In this document: in pieces, positions 41,701 through 54,001 of the stretch
Layout of the letters: each line of letters opens with the position of its first letter
Position numbering within the stretch: the stretch's first letter is position 1
Origin: Labia minor
Lineage: Eukaryota; Arthropoda; Insecta; Dermaptera; Spongiphoridae
Length of the DNA stretch: 64,000 bases
Reading direction: 5' to 3'
Assembly: GCA_963082975.1 (NCBI GenBank)
Contig: CAUJBJ010000027.1
Location: forward strand, 124,001-188,000
Notes under the pieces: model-generated
Database searches by the model: none
What the model was told of the DNA's origin: nothing
Seen by the model: only the letters and a program-made list of their open reading frames with translations
Program-made: the position numbers and the translations under genes

Positions 41701-42372
41701 CAGAAAATGAATAAAATAAAATATAAAAGATAATTTTGTCCCTCGTATTTAAAAAAGTAGGATTTTCCCTTTAATATTTGAACAAAATCAGACTTTTCCG
41801 TAAGAATTCAATGAAAATATTTAAGAAATCGATCAAATATGAATTTATTCTTCATTAGAATCAGAAAATTAATAAAATAAAATATAAAAGATAATTTTAT
41901 CCCTCGTATTTAAAAAAGTAGGATTTTCCCTTTAATATTTGAACAAAATCACAATAATCCGTAAGAATTCAATGAAAATATTTAAGAAATCGATCAAATA
42001 TGAATTTATTCTTCAATAGAATCAGAAAATTAATAAAATAAAATATAAAAGATAATTTTATCCCTCGTATTTAAAAAAGTAGGATTTTCCCTTTAATATT
42101 TGAACAAAATCAGAATTTTCCGTAAGAATTCAATGAAAATATTTAAGAAATCGATCAAATATGAATTTATTCTTCAATAGAATCAGAAAATTAATAAAAT
42201 AAAATATAAAAGATAATTTTATCCCTCGTATTTAAAAAAGTAGGATTTTCCCTTTAATATTTGAACAAAATCAGAATTTTCCGTAAGAATTCAATGAAAA
42301 TATTTAAGAAATCGATCAAATATGAATTTATTCTTCAATAGAATCAGAAAATTAATAAAATAAAATATAAAA
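38789..42372 (+). repeat. Duplicated 12-monomer unit (1,932 bp)
   Basis: Markers recur at 1,932 bp: GATAATTTTTTCC at 38,992 and 40,924, GATAGTTTTA at 39,314 and 41,246, TTTCACTTT near 39,672 and 41,604, and TTCTTGATTAG near 39,755 and 41,688. The copies are indistinguishable by eye from about 38,789/40,721 until copy 1 switches from N to S near 40,441 while copy 2 switches to K. The order is L, variant V, N, K, S, T, P(G43), Q, N, N. Confidence 0.85.
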
Positions 42373-43499
42373 GATAGTTTTATCCCTCGTATTTAAAAAA
42401 GTAGGATTTTCCCTTTAATATTTAAACAAAATCAGAATTTTCCGTAAGAATTCAATGAAAATATTTAAGAAATCGATCAAATATGAATTTATTCTTCAAT
42501 AGAATCAGAAAATTAATAAAATAAAATATAAAAGATAATTTTATCCCTCGTATTTAAAAAAGTAGGATTTTCCCTTTAATATTTGAACAAAATCACACTA
42601 ATCCGTAAGAATTCAATGAAAATATTTAAGAAATCGATCAAATATGAATTTATTCTTCATTAGAATCAGAAAATTTATAAAATAAAATAAAAAAGATAAT
42701 TTTATTCCTCGTATTTAAAAAAGTAGGATTTTCACTTTAATATTTGATCAAAATCACACTTTTCCGTAAGAATTCAATGAAAATATTTAAGAAATCGATC
42801 AAATATGAATTTATTCTTGATTAGAATCAGAAAATGAATAAAATAAAATATAAAAGATAATTTTGTCCCTCGTATTTAAAAAAGTAGGATTTTCCCTTTA
42901 ATATTTGAACAAAATCAGACTTTTCCGTAAGAATTCAATGAAAATATTTAAGAAATCGATCAAATATGAATTTATTCTTCATTAGAATCAGAAAATTAAT
43001 AAAATAAAATATAAAAGATAATTTTATCCCTCGTATTTAAAAAAGTAGGATTTTCCCTTTAATATTTGAACAAAATCACAATAATCCGTAAGAATTCAAT
43101 GAAAATATTTAAGAAATCGATCAAATATGAATTTATTCTTCAATAGAATCAGAAAATTAATAAAATAAAATATAAAAGATAATTTTATCCCTCGTATTTA
43201 AAAAAGTAGGATTTTCCCTTTAATATTTGAACAAAATCAGAATTTTCCGTAAGAATTCAATGAAAATATTTAAGAAATCGATCAAATATGAATTTATTCT
43301 TCAATAGAATCAGAAAATTAATAAAATAAAATATAAAAGATAATTTTATCCCTCGTATTTAAAAAAGTAGGATTTTCCCTTTAATATTTGAACAAAATCA
43401 GAATTTTCCGTAAGAATTCAATGAAAATATTTAAGAAATCGATCAAATATGAATTTATTCTTCAATAGAATCAGAAAATTAATAAAATAAAATATAAAA
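41219..43499 (+). repeat. Duplicated 7-monomer unit (1,127 bp) K-S-T-P-Q-N-N
   Basis: GATAGTTTTA at 41,246 recurs at 42,373, and the TTTCACTTT and TTCTTGATTAG markers recur at the same 1,127-bp offset. This unit is nested in the right half of the 12-monomer unit: its first copy is shared with both, and its second copy exists only here. It therefore arose after, or together with, the 12-mer duplication. The right end is near 43,499, where the array passes to class P. Confidence 0.83.
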
Positions 43500-45237
43500 G
43501 ATAATTTTATCCCTCGTATTTAAAAAAGTAGGATTTTCCCTTTAATATTTGAACAAAATCAGACTTTTCCGTAAGAATTCAATGAAAATATTTAAGAAAT
43601 CGATCAAATATGAATTTATTCTTCATTAGAATCAGAAAATTAATAAAATAAAATAAAAAAGATAATTTTATCCCTCGTATTTAAAAAAGTAGGATTTTCC
43701 CTTTAATATTTGAACAAAATCACACTAATCCGTAAGAATTAAATGAAAATATTTAAGAAATCGATCAAATATGAATTTATTCTTCAATAGAATCAGAAAA
43801 TTAATAAAATAAAATAAAAAAGATAATTTTATCCCTCGTATTTAAAAAAGTAGGATTTTCCCTTTAATATTTGAACAAAATCAGACTTTTCCGTAAAAAT
43901 TCAATGAAAATATTTAAGAAATCGATCAAATATGAATTTATTCTTCATTAGAATCAGAAAATTAATAAAATAAATTAAAAAAGATAATTTTATCCCTCGT
44001 ATTTAAAAAAGTAGGATTTTCCCTTTAATATTTGAACAAAATCACAGTAATCCGTAAGAATTCAATGAAAATATTTAAGAAATCGATCAAATATGAATTT
44101 ATTATTCATTAGAATCAGAAAATTAATAAAATAAAATATAAAAGATATCTTTATCCCTCGTATTTAAAAAAGTAGGATTTTCCCTTTAATATTTGAACAA
44201 AATCACAATAATCCGTAAGAATTCAATGAAAATATTTAAGAAATCGATCAAATATGAATTTATTCTTCAATAGAATCAGAAAATTAATAAAATAAAATAT
44301 AAAAGATAATTTTATCCCTCGTATTTAAAAAAGTAGGATTTTCCCTTTAATATTTGAACAAAATCAGAATTTTCCGTAAGAATTCAATGAAAATATTTAA
44401 GAAATCGATCAAATATGAATTTATTCTTCAATAGAATCAGAAAATTAATAAAATAAAATATAAAAGATAATTTTATCCCTCGTATTTAAAAAAGTAGGAT
44501 TTTCCCTTTAATATTTGAACAAAATCAGACTTTTCCGTAAGAATTCAATGAAAATATTTAAGAAATCGATCAAATATGAATTTATTCTTCATTAGAATCA
44601 GAAAATTAATAAAATAAAATATAAAAGATAATTTTATCCCTCGTATTTAAAAAAGTAGGATTTTCCCTTTAATATTTGAACAAAATCAGAATTTTCCGTA
44701 AGAATTCAATGAAAATATTTAAGAAATCGTTCAAATATGAATTTATTCTTCAATAGAATCAGAAAATTAATAAAATAAAATATAAAAGATAATTTTATCT
44801 CTCGTATTTAAAAGAGTAGGATTTTCCCTTTAATATTTAAACAAAATCAGAATTTTCCGTAAGAATTCAATGAAAATATTTAAGAAATCGATCAAATATG
44901 AATTTATTCTTCAATAGAATCAGAAAATTAATAAAATAAAATATAAAACATAATTTTATCCCTCGTATTTAAAAAAGTAGGATTTTCCCTTTAATATTTG
45001 AACAAAATCACACTAATCCGTAAGAATTCAATGAAAATATTTAAGAAATCGATCAAATATGAATTTATTCTTCATGAGAATCAGAAAATTTATAAAATAA
45101 AATAAAAAAGATAATTTTATTCCTCGTATTTAAAAAAGTAGGATTTTCGCTTTAATATTTGATCAAAATCACACTTTTCCGTAAGAATTCAATGAAAATA
45201 TTTAAGAAATCGATCAAATATGAATTTATTCTTCATT

Positions 45238-45294
45238 AGAATCAGAAAATGAAAATATTTAAGAAATCGATCAAATATGAATTTATTCTTCATT
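45238..45294 (+). repeat. 57-bp truncated monomer, copy 1
   Basis: The monomer start AGAATCAGAAAATGAA runs directly into AATATTTAAG, so monomer positions 17-120 (104 bp) are missing. AATGAA occurs at 11-16 in monomers beginning AAAATGAATAAA and at 115-120 in nearly all monomers, exactly 104 bp apart. The deletion therefore lies at a 6-bp direct repeat. The flanking left monomer is class T with TTTCGCTTT, and the right one is P(G43). Confidence 0.95.
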
Positions 45295-47388
45295 AGAATC
45301 AGAAAATGAATAAAATAAAATATAAAAGATAATTTTGTCCCTCGTATTTAAAAAAGTAGGATTTTCCCTTTAATATTTGAACAAAATCAGACTTTTCCGT
45401 AAGAATTCAATGAAAATATTTAAGAAATCGATCAAATATGAATTTATTCTTCATTAGAATCAGAAAATTAATAAAATAAAATAAAAAAGATAATTTTATC
45501 CCTCGTATTTAAAAAAGTAGGATTTTCCCTTTAATATTTGAATAAAATCACAGTAATCCGTAAGAATTCAATGAAAATATTTAAGAAATCGATCAAATAT
45601 GAATTTATTCTTCATTAGAATCAGAAAATTAATAAAATAAAATATAAAAGATAATTTTATCCCTCGTATTTAAAAAAGTAGGATTTTCCCTTTAATATTT
45701 GAACAAAATCACAATAATCCGTAAGAATTCAATGAAAATATTTAAGAAATCGATCAAATATGAATTTATTCTTCAATAGAATCAGAAAATTAATAAAATA
45801 AAATATAAAAGATAATTTTATCCCTCGTATTTAAAAAAGTAGGATTTTCCCTTTAATATTTGAACAAAATCAGAATTTTCCGTAAGAATTCAATGAAAAT
45901 ATTTAAGAAATCGATCAAATATGAATTTATTCTTCAATAGAATCAGAAAATTAATAAAATAAAATATAAAAGATAATTTTATCCCTCGTATTTAAAAAAG
46001 TAGGATTTTCCCTTTAATATTTGAACAAAATCAGAATTTTCCGTAAGAATTCAATGAAAATATTTAAGAAATCGATCAAATATGAATTTATTCTTCAATA
46101 GAATCAGAAAATTAATAAAATAAAATATAAAAGATAATTTTATCCCTCGTATTTAAAAAAGTAGGATTTTCCCTTTAATATTTGAACAAAATCAGACTTT
46201 TCCGTAAGAATTCAATGAAAATATTTAAGAAATCGATCAAATATGAATTTATTCTTCATTAGAATCAGAAAATTAATAAAATAAAATAAAAAAGATAATT
46301 TTATCCCTCGTATTTAAAAAAGTAGGATTTTTCCCTTTAATATTTGAATAAAATCACAGTAATCCGTAAGAATTCAATGAAAATATTTAAGAAATCGATC
46401 AAATATGAATTTATTCTTCATTAGAATCAGAAAATTAATAAAATAAAATATAAAAGATAATTTTATCCCTCGTATTTAAAAAAGTAGGATTTTCCCTTTA
46501 ATATTTGAACAAAATCACAATAATCCGTAAGAATTCAATGAAAATATTTAAGAAATCGATCAAATATGAATTTATTCTTCAATAGAATCAGAAAATTAAT
46601 AAAATAAAATATAAAAGATAATTTTATCCCTCGTATTTAAAAAAGTAGGATTTTCCCTTTAATATTTGAACAAAATCAGACTTTTCCGTAAGAATTCAAT
46701 GAAAATATTTAAGAAATCGATCAAATATGAATTTATTCTTCATTAGAATCAGAAAATTAATAAAATAAAATAAAAAAGATAATTTTATCCCTCGTATTTA
46801 AAAAAGTAGGATTTTCCCTTTAATATTTTAACAAAATCAGACTTTTCCGTAAGAATTCAATGAAAATATTTAAGAAATCGATCAAATATGAATTTATTCT
46901 TCAATAGAATCAGAAAATTAATAAAATAAAATATAAAAGATAATTTTATCCCTCGTATTTAAAAAAGTAGGATTTTCCCTTTAATATTTGAACAAAATCA
47001 GACTTTTCCGTAAGAATTCAATGAAAATATTTAAGAAATCGATCAAATATGAATTTATTCTTCATTAGAATCAGAAAATTAATAAAATAAAATAAAAAAG
47101 ATAATTTTATCCCTCGTATTTAAAAAAGTAGGATTTTCCCTTTAATATTTTAACAAAATCAGACTTTTCCATAAGAATTCAATGAAAATATTTAAGAAAT
47201 CGATCAAATATGAATTTATTCTTCAATAGAATCAGAAAATTAATAAAATAAAATAAAAAAGATAATTTTATTCCTCGTATTTAAAAAAGTAGGATTTTCG
47301 CTTTAATATTTGATCAAAATCACACTTTTCCGTAAGAATTCAATGAAAATATTTAAGAAATCGATCAAATATGAATTTATTCTTCATT

Positions 47389-47445
47389 AGAATCAGAAAA
47401 TGAAAATATTTAAGAAATCGATCAAATATGAATTTATTCTTCATT
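47389..47445 (+). repeat. 57-bp truncated monomer, copy 2
   Basis: It has the same junction as copy 1, 2,151 bp downstream (13 monomers + 57 + 1). The left neighbour again carries TTTCGCTTT but begins AAAATTAATAAA. The right neighbour is class N beginning AAAATGAATAAA. Confidence 0.95.
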
Positions 47446-49153
47446 AGAATCAGAAAATGAATAAAATAAAATATAAAAGATAATTTTATCCCTCGTATTT
47501 AAAAAAGTAGGATTTTCCCTTTAATATTTGAACAAAATCAGAATTTTCCGTAAGAATTCAATGAAAATATTTAAGAAATCGATCAAATATGAATTTATTC
47601 TTCAATAGAATCAGAAAATTAATAAAATAAAATATAAAAGATAATTTTATCCCTCGTATTTAAAAAAGTAGGATTTTCCCTTTAATATTTGAACAAAATC
47701 AGACTTTTCCGTAAGAATTCAATGAAAATATTTAAGAAATCGATCAAATATGAATTTATTCTTCATTAGAATCAGAAAATTAATAAAATAAAATAAAAAA
47801 GATAATTTTATCCCTCGTATTTAAAAAAGTAGGATTTTCCCTTTAATATTTTAACAAAATCAGACTTTTCCGTAAGAATTCAATGAAAATATTTAAGAAA
47901 TCGATCAAATATGAATTTATTCTTCAATAGAATCAGAAAATTAATAAAATAAAATATAAAAGATAATTTTATCCCTCGTATTTAAAAAAGTAGGATTTTC
48001 CCTTTAATATTTGAACAAAATCAGACTTTTCCGTAAGAATTCAATGAAAATATTTAAGAAATCGATCAAATATGAATTTATTCTTCATTAGAATCAGAAA
48101 ATTAATAAAATAAAATAAAAAAGATAATTTTATCCCTCGTATTTAAAAAAGTAGGATTTTCCCTTTAATATTTGAACAAAATCACACTAATCCGTAAGAA
48201 TTAAATGAAAATATATAAGAAATCGATCAAATATGAATTTATTCTTCAATAGAATCAGAAAATTAATAAAATAAAATAAAAAAGATAATTTTATCCCTCG
48301 TATTTAAAAAAGTAGGATTTTCCCTTTAATATTTGAATAAAATCACAGTAATCCGTAAGAATTCAATGAAAATATTTAAGAAATCGATCAAATATGAATT
48401 TATTCTACATTAGAATCAGAAAATTAATAAAATAAAATATAAAAGATAATTTTATCCCTCGTATTTAAAAAAGTAGGATTTTCCCTTTAATATTTGAACA
48501 AAATCACAATAATCCGTAAGAATTCAATGAAAATATTTAAGAAATCGATCAAATATGAATTTATTCTTCATTAGAATCAGAAAATTAATAAAATAAAATA
48601 AAAAAGATAATTTTATCCCTCGTATTTAAAAAAGTAGGATTTTCCCTTTAATATTTGAATAAAATCACAGTAATCCGTAAGAATTCAATGAAAATATTTA
48701 AGAAATCGATCAAATATGAATTTATTCTTCATTAGAATCAGAAAATTAATAAAATAAAATATAAAAGATAATTTTATCCCTCGTATTTAAAAAAGTAGGA
48801 TTTTCCCTTTAATATTTGAACAAAATCACAATAATCCGTAAGAATTCAATGAAAATATTTAAGAAATCGATCAAATATGAATTTATTCTTCAATAGAATC
48901 AGAAAATTAATAAAATAAAATATAAAAGATAATTTTATCCCTCGTATTTAAAAAAGTAGGATTTTCCCTTTAATATTTGAACAAAATCAGAATTTTCCGT
49001 AAGAATTCAATGAAAATATTTAAGAAATCGATCAAATATGAATTTATTCTTCAATAGAATCAGAAAATTAATAAAATAAAATATAAAAGATAATTTTATC
49101 CCTCGTATTTAAAAAAGTAGGATTTTCCCTTTAATATTTGAACAAAATCAGAA

Positions 49154-52100
49154 TTTTCCGTAAGAATTCAATGAAAATATTTAAGAAATCGTTCAAATAT
49201 GAATTTATTCTTCAATAGAATCAGAAAATTAATAAAATAAAATATAAAAGATAATTTTATCCCTCGTATTTAAAAAAGTAGGATTTTCCCTTTAATATTT
49301 AAACAAAATCAGAATTTTCCGTAAGAATTCAATGAAAATATTTAAGAAATCGATCAAATATGAATTTATTCTTCAATAGAATCAGAAAATTAATAAAATA
49401 AAATATAAAAGATAATTTTATCCCTCGTATTTAAAAAAGTAGGATTTTCCCTTTAATATTTGAACAAAATCACACTTTTCTGTAAGAATTCAATGAAAAT
49501 ATTTAAGAAATCGATCAAATATGAATTTATTCTTCATTAGAATCAGAAAATGAATAAAATAAAATATAAAAGATAATTTTGTCCCTCGTATTTAAAAAAG
49601 TAGGATTTTCCCTTTAATATTTGAACAAAATCAGACTTTTCCGTAAGAATTCAATGAAAATATTTAAGAAATCGATCAAATATGAATTTATTCTTCATTA
49701 GAATCAGAAAATTAATAAAATAAAATAAAAAAGATAATTTTATCCCTCGTATTTAAAAAAGTAGGATTTTCCCTTTAATATTTGAATAAAATCACAGTAA
49801 TCCGTAAGAATTCAATGAAAATATTTAAGAAATCGATCAAATATGAATTTATTCTTCATTAGAATCAGAAAATTAATAAAATAAAATATAAAAGATAATT
49901 TTATCCCTCGTATTTAAAAAAGTAGGATTTTCCCTTTAATATTTGAACAAAATCACAATAATCCGTAAGAATTCAATGAAAATATTTAAGAAATCGATCA
50001 AATATGAATTTATTCTTCAATAGAATCAGAAAATTAATAAAATAAAATATAAAAGATAATTTTATCCCTCGTATTTAAAAAAGTAGGATTTTCCCTTTAA
50101 TATTTGAACAAAATCAGAATTTTCCGTAAGAATTCAATGAAAATATTTAAGAAATCGATCAAATATGAATTTATTCTTCAATAGAATCAGAAAATTAATA
50201 AAATAAAATATAAAAGATAATTTTATCCCTCGTATTTAAAAAAGTAGGATTTTCCCTTTAATATTTGAACAAAATCAGAATTTTCCGTAAGAATTCAATG
50301 AAAATATTTAAGAAATCGATCAAATATGAATTTATTCTTCAATAGAATCAGAAAATTAATAAAATAAAATATAAAAGATAATTTTATCCCTCGTATTTAA
50401 AAAAGTAGGATTTTCCCTTTAATATTTGAACAAAATCAGACTTTTCCGTAAGAATTCAATGAAAATATTTAAGAAATCGATCAAATATGAATTTATTCTT
50501 CATTAGAATCAGAAAATTAATAAAATAAAATAAAAAAGATAATTTTATCCCTCGTATTTAAAAAAGTAGGATTTTTCCCTTTAATATTTGAATAAAATCA
50601 CAGTAATCCGTAAGAATTCAATGAAAATATTTAAGAAATCGATCAAATATGAATTTATTCTTCATTAGAATCAGAAAATTAATAAAATAAAATATAAAAG
50701 ATAATTTTATCCCTCGTATTTAAAAAAGTAGGATTTTCCCTTTAATATTTGAACAAAATCACAATAATCCGTAAGAATTCAATGAAAATATTTAAGAAAT
50801 CGATCAAATATGAATTTATTCTTCAATAGAATCAGAAAATTAATAAAATAAAATATAAAAGATAATTTTATCCCTCGTATTTAAAAAAGTAGGATTTTTC
50901 CCTTTAATATTTGAACAAAATCAGACTTTTCCGTAAGAATTCAATGAAAATATTTAAGAAATCGATCAAATATGAATTTATTCTTCATTAGAATCAGAAA
51001 ATGAATAAAATAAAATATAAAAGATAATTTTATCCCTCGTATTTAAAAAAGTATGATTTTCCCTTTAATATTTGAACAAAATCAGAATTTTCCGTAAGAA
51101 TTCAATGAAAATATTTAAGAAATCGATCAAATATGAATTTATTCTTCAATAGAATTAGAAAATTAATAAAATAAAATATAAAAGATAATTTTATCCCTCG
51201 TATTTAAAAAAGTAGGATTTTCCCTTTAATATTTGAACAAAATCAGACTTTTCCGTAAGAATTCAATGAAAATATTTAAGAAATCGATCAAATATGAATT
51301 TATTCTTCATTAGAATCAGAAAATTAATAAAATAAAATAAAAAAGATAATTTTATCCCTCGTATTTAAAAAAGTAGGATTTTCCCTTTAATATTTTAACA
51401 AAATCAGACTTTTCCATAAGAATTCAATGAAAATATTTAAGAAATCGATCAAATATGAATTTATTCTTCAATAGAATCAGAAAATTAATAAAATAAAATA
51501 TAAAAGATAATTTTATCCCTCGTATTTAAAAAAGTAGGTTTTTCCCTTTAATATTTGAACAAAATCAGACTTTTCCGTAAGAATTCAATGAAAATATTTA
51601 AGAAATCGATCAAATATGAATTTATTCTTCATTAGAATCAGAAAATTAATAAAATAAAATAAAAAAGATAATTTTATCCCTCGTATTTATAAAAGTAGGA
51701 TTTTCCCTTTAATATTTGAACAAAATCAGACTTTTCCGTCAGAATTCAATGAAAATATTTAAGAAATCAATCAAATATGAATTTATTCTTCATTAGAATC
51801 AGAAAATTTATAAAATAAAATAAAAAAGATAATTTTATTCCTCGTATTTAAAAAAGTAGGATTTTCGCTTTAATATTTGATCAAAATCACACTTTTCCGT
51901 AAGAATTCAATGAAAATATTTAAGAAATCGATCAAATATGAATTTATTCTTCATTAGAATCAGAAAATGAAAATATTTAAGAAATCGATCAAATATGAAT
52001 TTATTCTTCATTAGAATCAGAAAATGAATAAAATAAAATATAAAAGATAATTTTATCCCTCGTATTTAAAAAAGTAGGATTTTCCCTTTAATATTTGAAC

Positions 52101-52332
52101 AAAATCAGAATTTTCCGTAAGAATTCAATGAAAATATTTAAGAAATCGATCAAATATGAATTTATTCTTCAATAGAATCAGAAAATTAATAAAATAAAAT
52201 ATAAAAGATAATTTTATCCCTCGTATTTAAAAAAGTAGGATTTTCCCTTTAATATTTGAACAAAATCAGACTTTTCCGTAAGAATTCAATGAAAATATTT
52301 AAGAAATCGATCAAATATGAATTTATTCTTCA
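49154..52332 (+). repeat. 3.18-kb segment repeated at 60,438-63,616 (offset 11,284 bp)
   Basis: Shared rare markers at an offset of 11,284 bp include ATCGTTC (49,191/60,475), TTCTGTAAG (49,481/60,765), GTATGATTTT (51,051/62,335), GAATTAG, CCATAAG and the 57-bp monomer (51,956/63,240). Mismatches at 49,153/60,437 and 52,333/63,617 set the limits. I saw no difference inside, but the comparison was by eye. A related series with an extra T in an R monomer (near 46,328, 50,572, 57,933 and 61,856) shows at least four copies of part of this segment. Confidence 0.82.
51956..52012 (+). repeat. 57-bp truncated monomer, copy 3
   Basis: It has the same junction, 4,567 bp after copy 2. It is preceded by a P monomer with TATTTATAAAAG, CCGTCAG and ATCAATC, then T with TTTCGCTTT. 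It is followed by class N. The same marker series occurs at copies 4 and 6. Confidence 0.95.
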
Positions 52333-53944
52333 TTAGAATCAGAAAATTAATAAAATAAAATAAAAAAGATAATTTTATCCCTCGTATTTAAAAAAGTAGG
52401 ATTTTCCCTTTAATATTTTAACAAAATCAGACTTTTCCGTAAGAATTCAATGAAAATATTTAAGAAATCGATCAAATATGAATTTATTCTTCAATAGAAT
52501 CAGAAAATTAATAAAATAAAATATAAAAGATAATTTTATCCCTCGTATTTAAAAAAGTAGGATTTTCCCTTTAATATTTGAACAAAATCAGACTTTTCCG
52601 TAAGAATTCAATGAAAATATTTAAGAAATCGATCAAATATGAATTTATTCTTCATTAGAATCAGAAAATTAATAAAATAAAATAAAAAAGATAATTTTAT
52701 CCCTCGTATTTAAAAAAGTAGGATTTTCCCTTTAATATTTGAACAAAATCACACTAATCCGTAAGAATTAAATGAAAATATATAAGAAATCGATCAAATA
52801 TGAATTTATTCTTCAATAGAATCAGAAAATTAATAAAATAAAATAAAAAAGATAATTTTATCCCTCGTATTTAAAAAAGTAGGATTTTCCCTTTAATATT
52901 TGAATAAAATCACAGTAATCCGTAAGAATTCAATGAAAATATTTAAGAAATCGATCAAATATGAATTTATTCTTCATTAGAATCAGAAAATTAATAAAAT
53001 AAAATATAAAAGATAATTTTATCCCTCGTATTTAAAAAAGTAGGATTTTCCCTTTAATATTTGAACAAAATCACAATAATCCGTAAGAATTCAATGAAAA
53101 TATTTAAGAAATCGATCAAATATGAATTTATTCTTCATTAGAATCAGAAAATTAATAAAATAAAATAAAAAAGATAATTTTATCCCTCGTATTTAAAAAA
53201 GTAGGATTTTCCCTTTAATATTTGAATAAAATCACAGTAATCCGTAAGAATTCAATGAAAATATTTAAGAAATCGATCAAATATGAATTTATTCTTCATT
53301 AGAATCAGAAAATTAATAAAATAAAATATAAAAGATAATTTTATCCCTCGTATTTAAAAAAGTAGGATTTTCCCTTTAATATTTGAACAAAATCACAATA
53401 ATCCGTAAGAATTCAATGAAAATATTTAAGAAATCGATCAAATATGAATTTATTCTTCAATAGAATCAGAAAATTAATAAAATAAAATATAAAAGATAAT
53501 TTTATCCCTCGTATTTAAAAAAGTAGGATTTTCCCTTTAATATTTGAACAAAATCAGACTTTTCCGTAAGAATTCAATGAAAATATTTAAGAAATCGATC
53601 AAATATGAATTTATTCTTCATTAGAATCAGAAAATTAATAAAATAAAATAAAAAAGATAATTTTATCCCTCGTATTTATAAAAGTAGGATTTTCCCTTTA
53701 ATATTTGAACAAAATCAGACTTTTCCGTCAGAATTCAATGAAAATATTTAAGAAATCAATCAAATATGAATTTATTCTTAATTAGAATCAGAAAATTTAT
53801 AAAATAAAATAAAAAAGATAATTTTATTCCTCGTATTTAAAAAAGTAGGATTTTCGCTTTAATATTTGATCAAAATCACACTTTTCCGTAAGAATTCAAT
53901 GAAAATATTTAAGAAATCGATCAAATATGAATTTATTCTTCATT

Positions 53945-54001
53945 AGAATCAGAAAATGAAAATATTTAAGAAATCGATCAAATATGAATTTATTCTTCAT
54001 T
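53945..54001 (+). repeat. 57-bp truncated monomer, copy 4
   Basis: It has the same junction, 1,989 bp after copy 3 (12 monomers + 57), as part of a tandem duplication. The left context carries TTCTTAATTAG where copy 3 has TTCTTCATTAG. Confidence 0.95.

Noticed and set aside
45238..45294. 57-bp element as a mobile insertion
   Set aside because: It consists only of monomer positions 1-16 joined to 121-161. There is no foreign sequence and no target-site duplication, so a deletion is the simpler reading.
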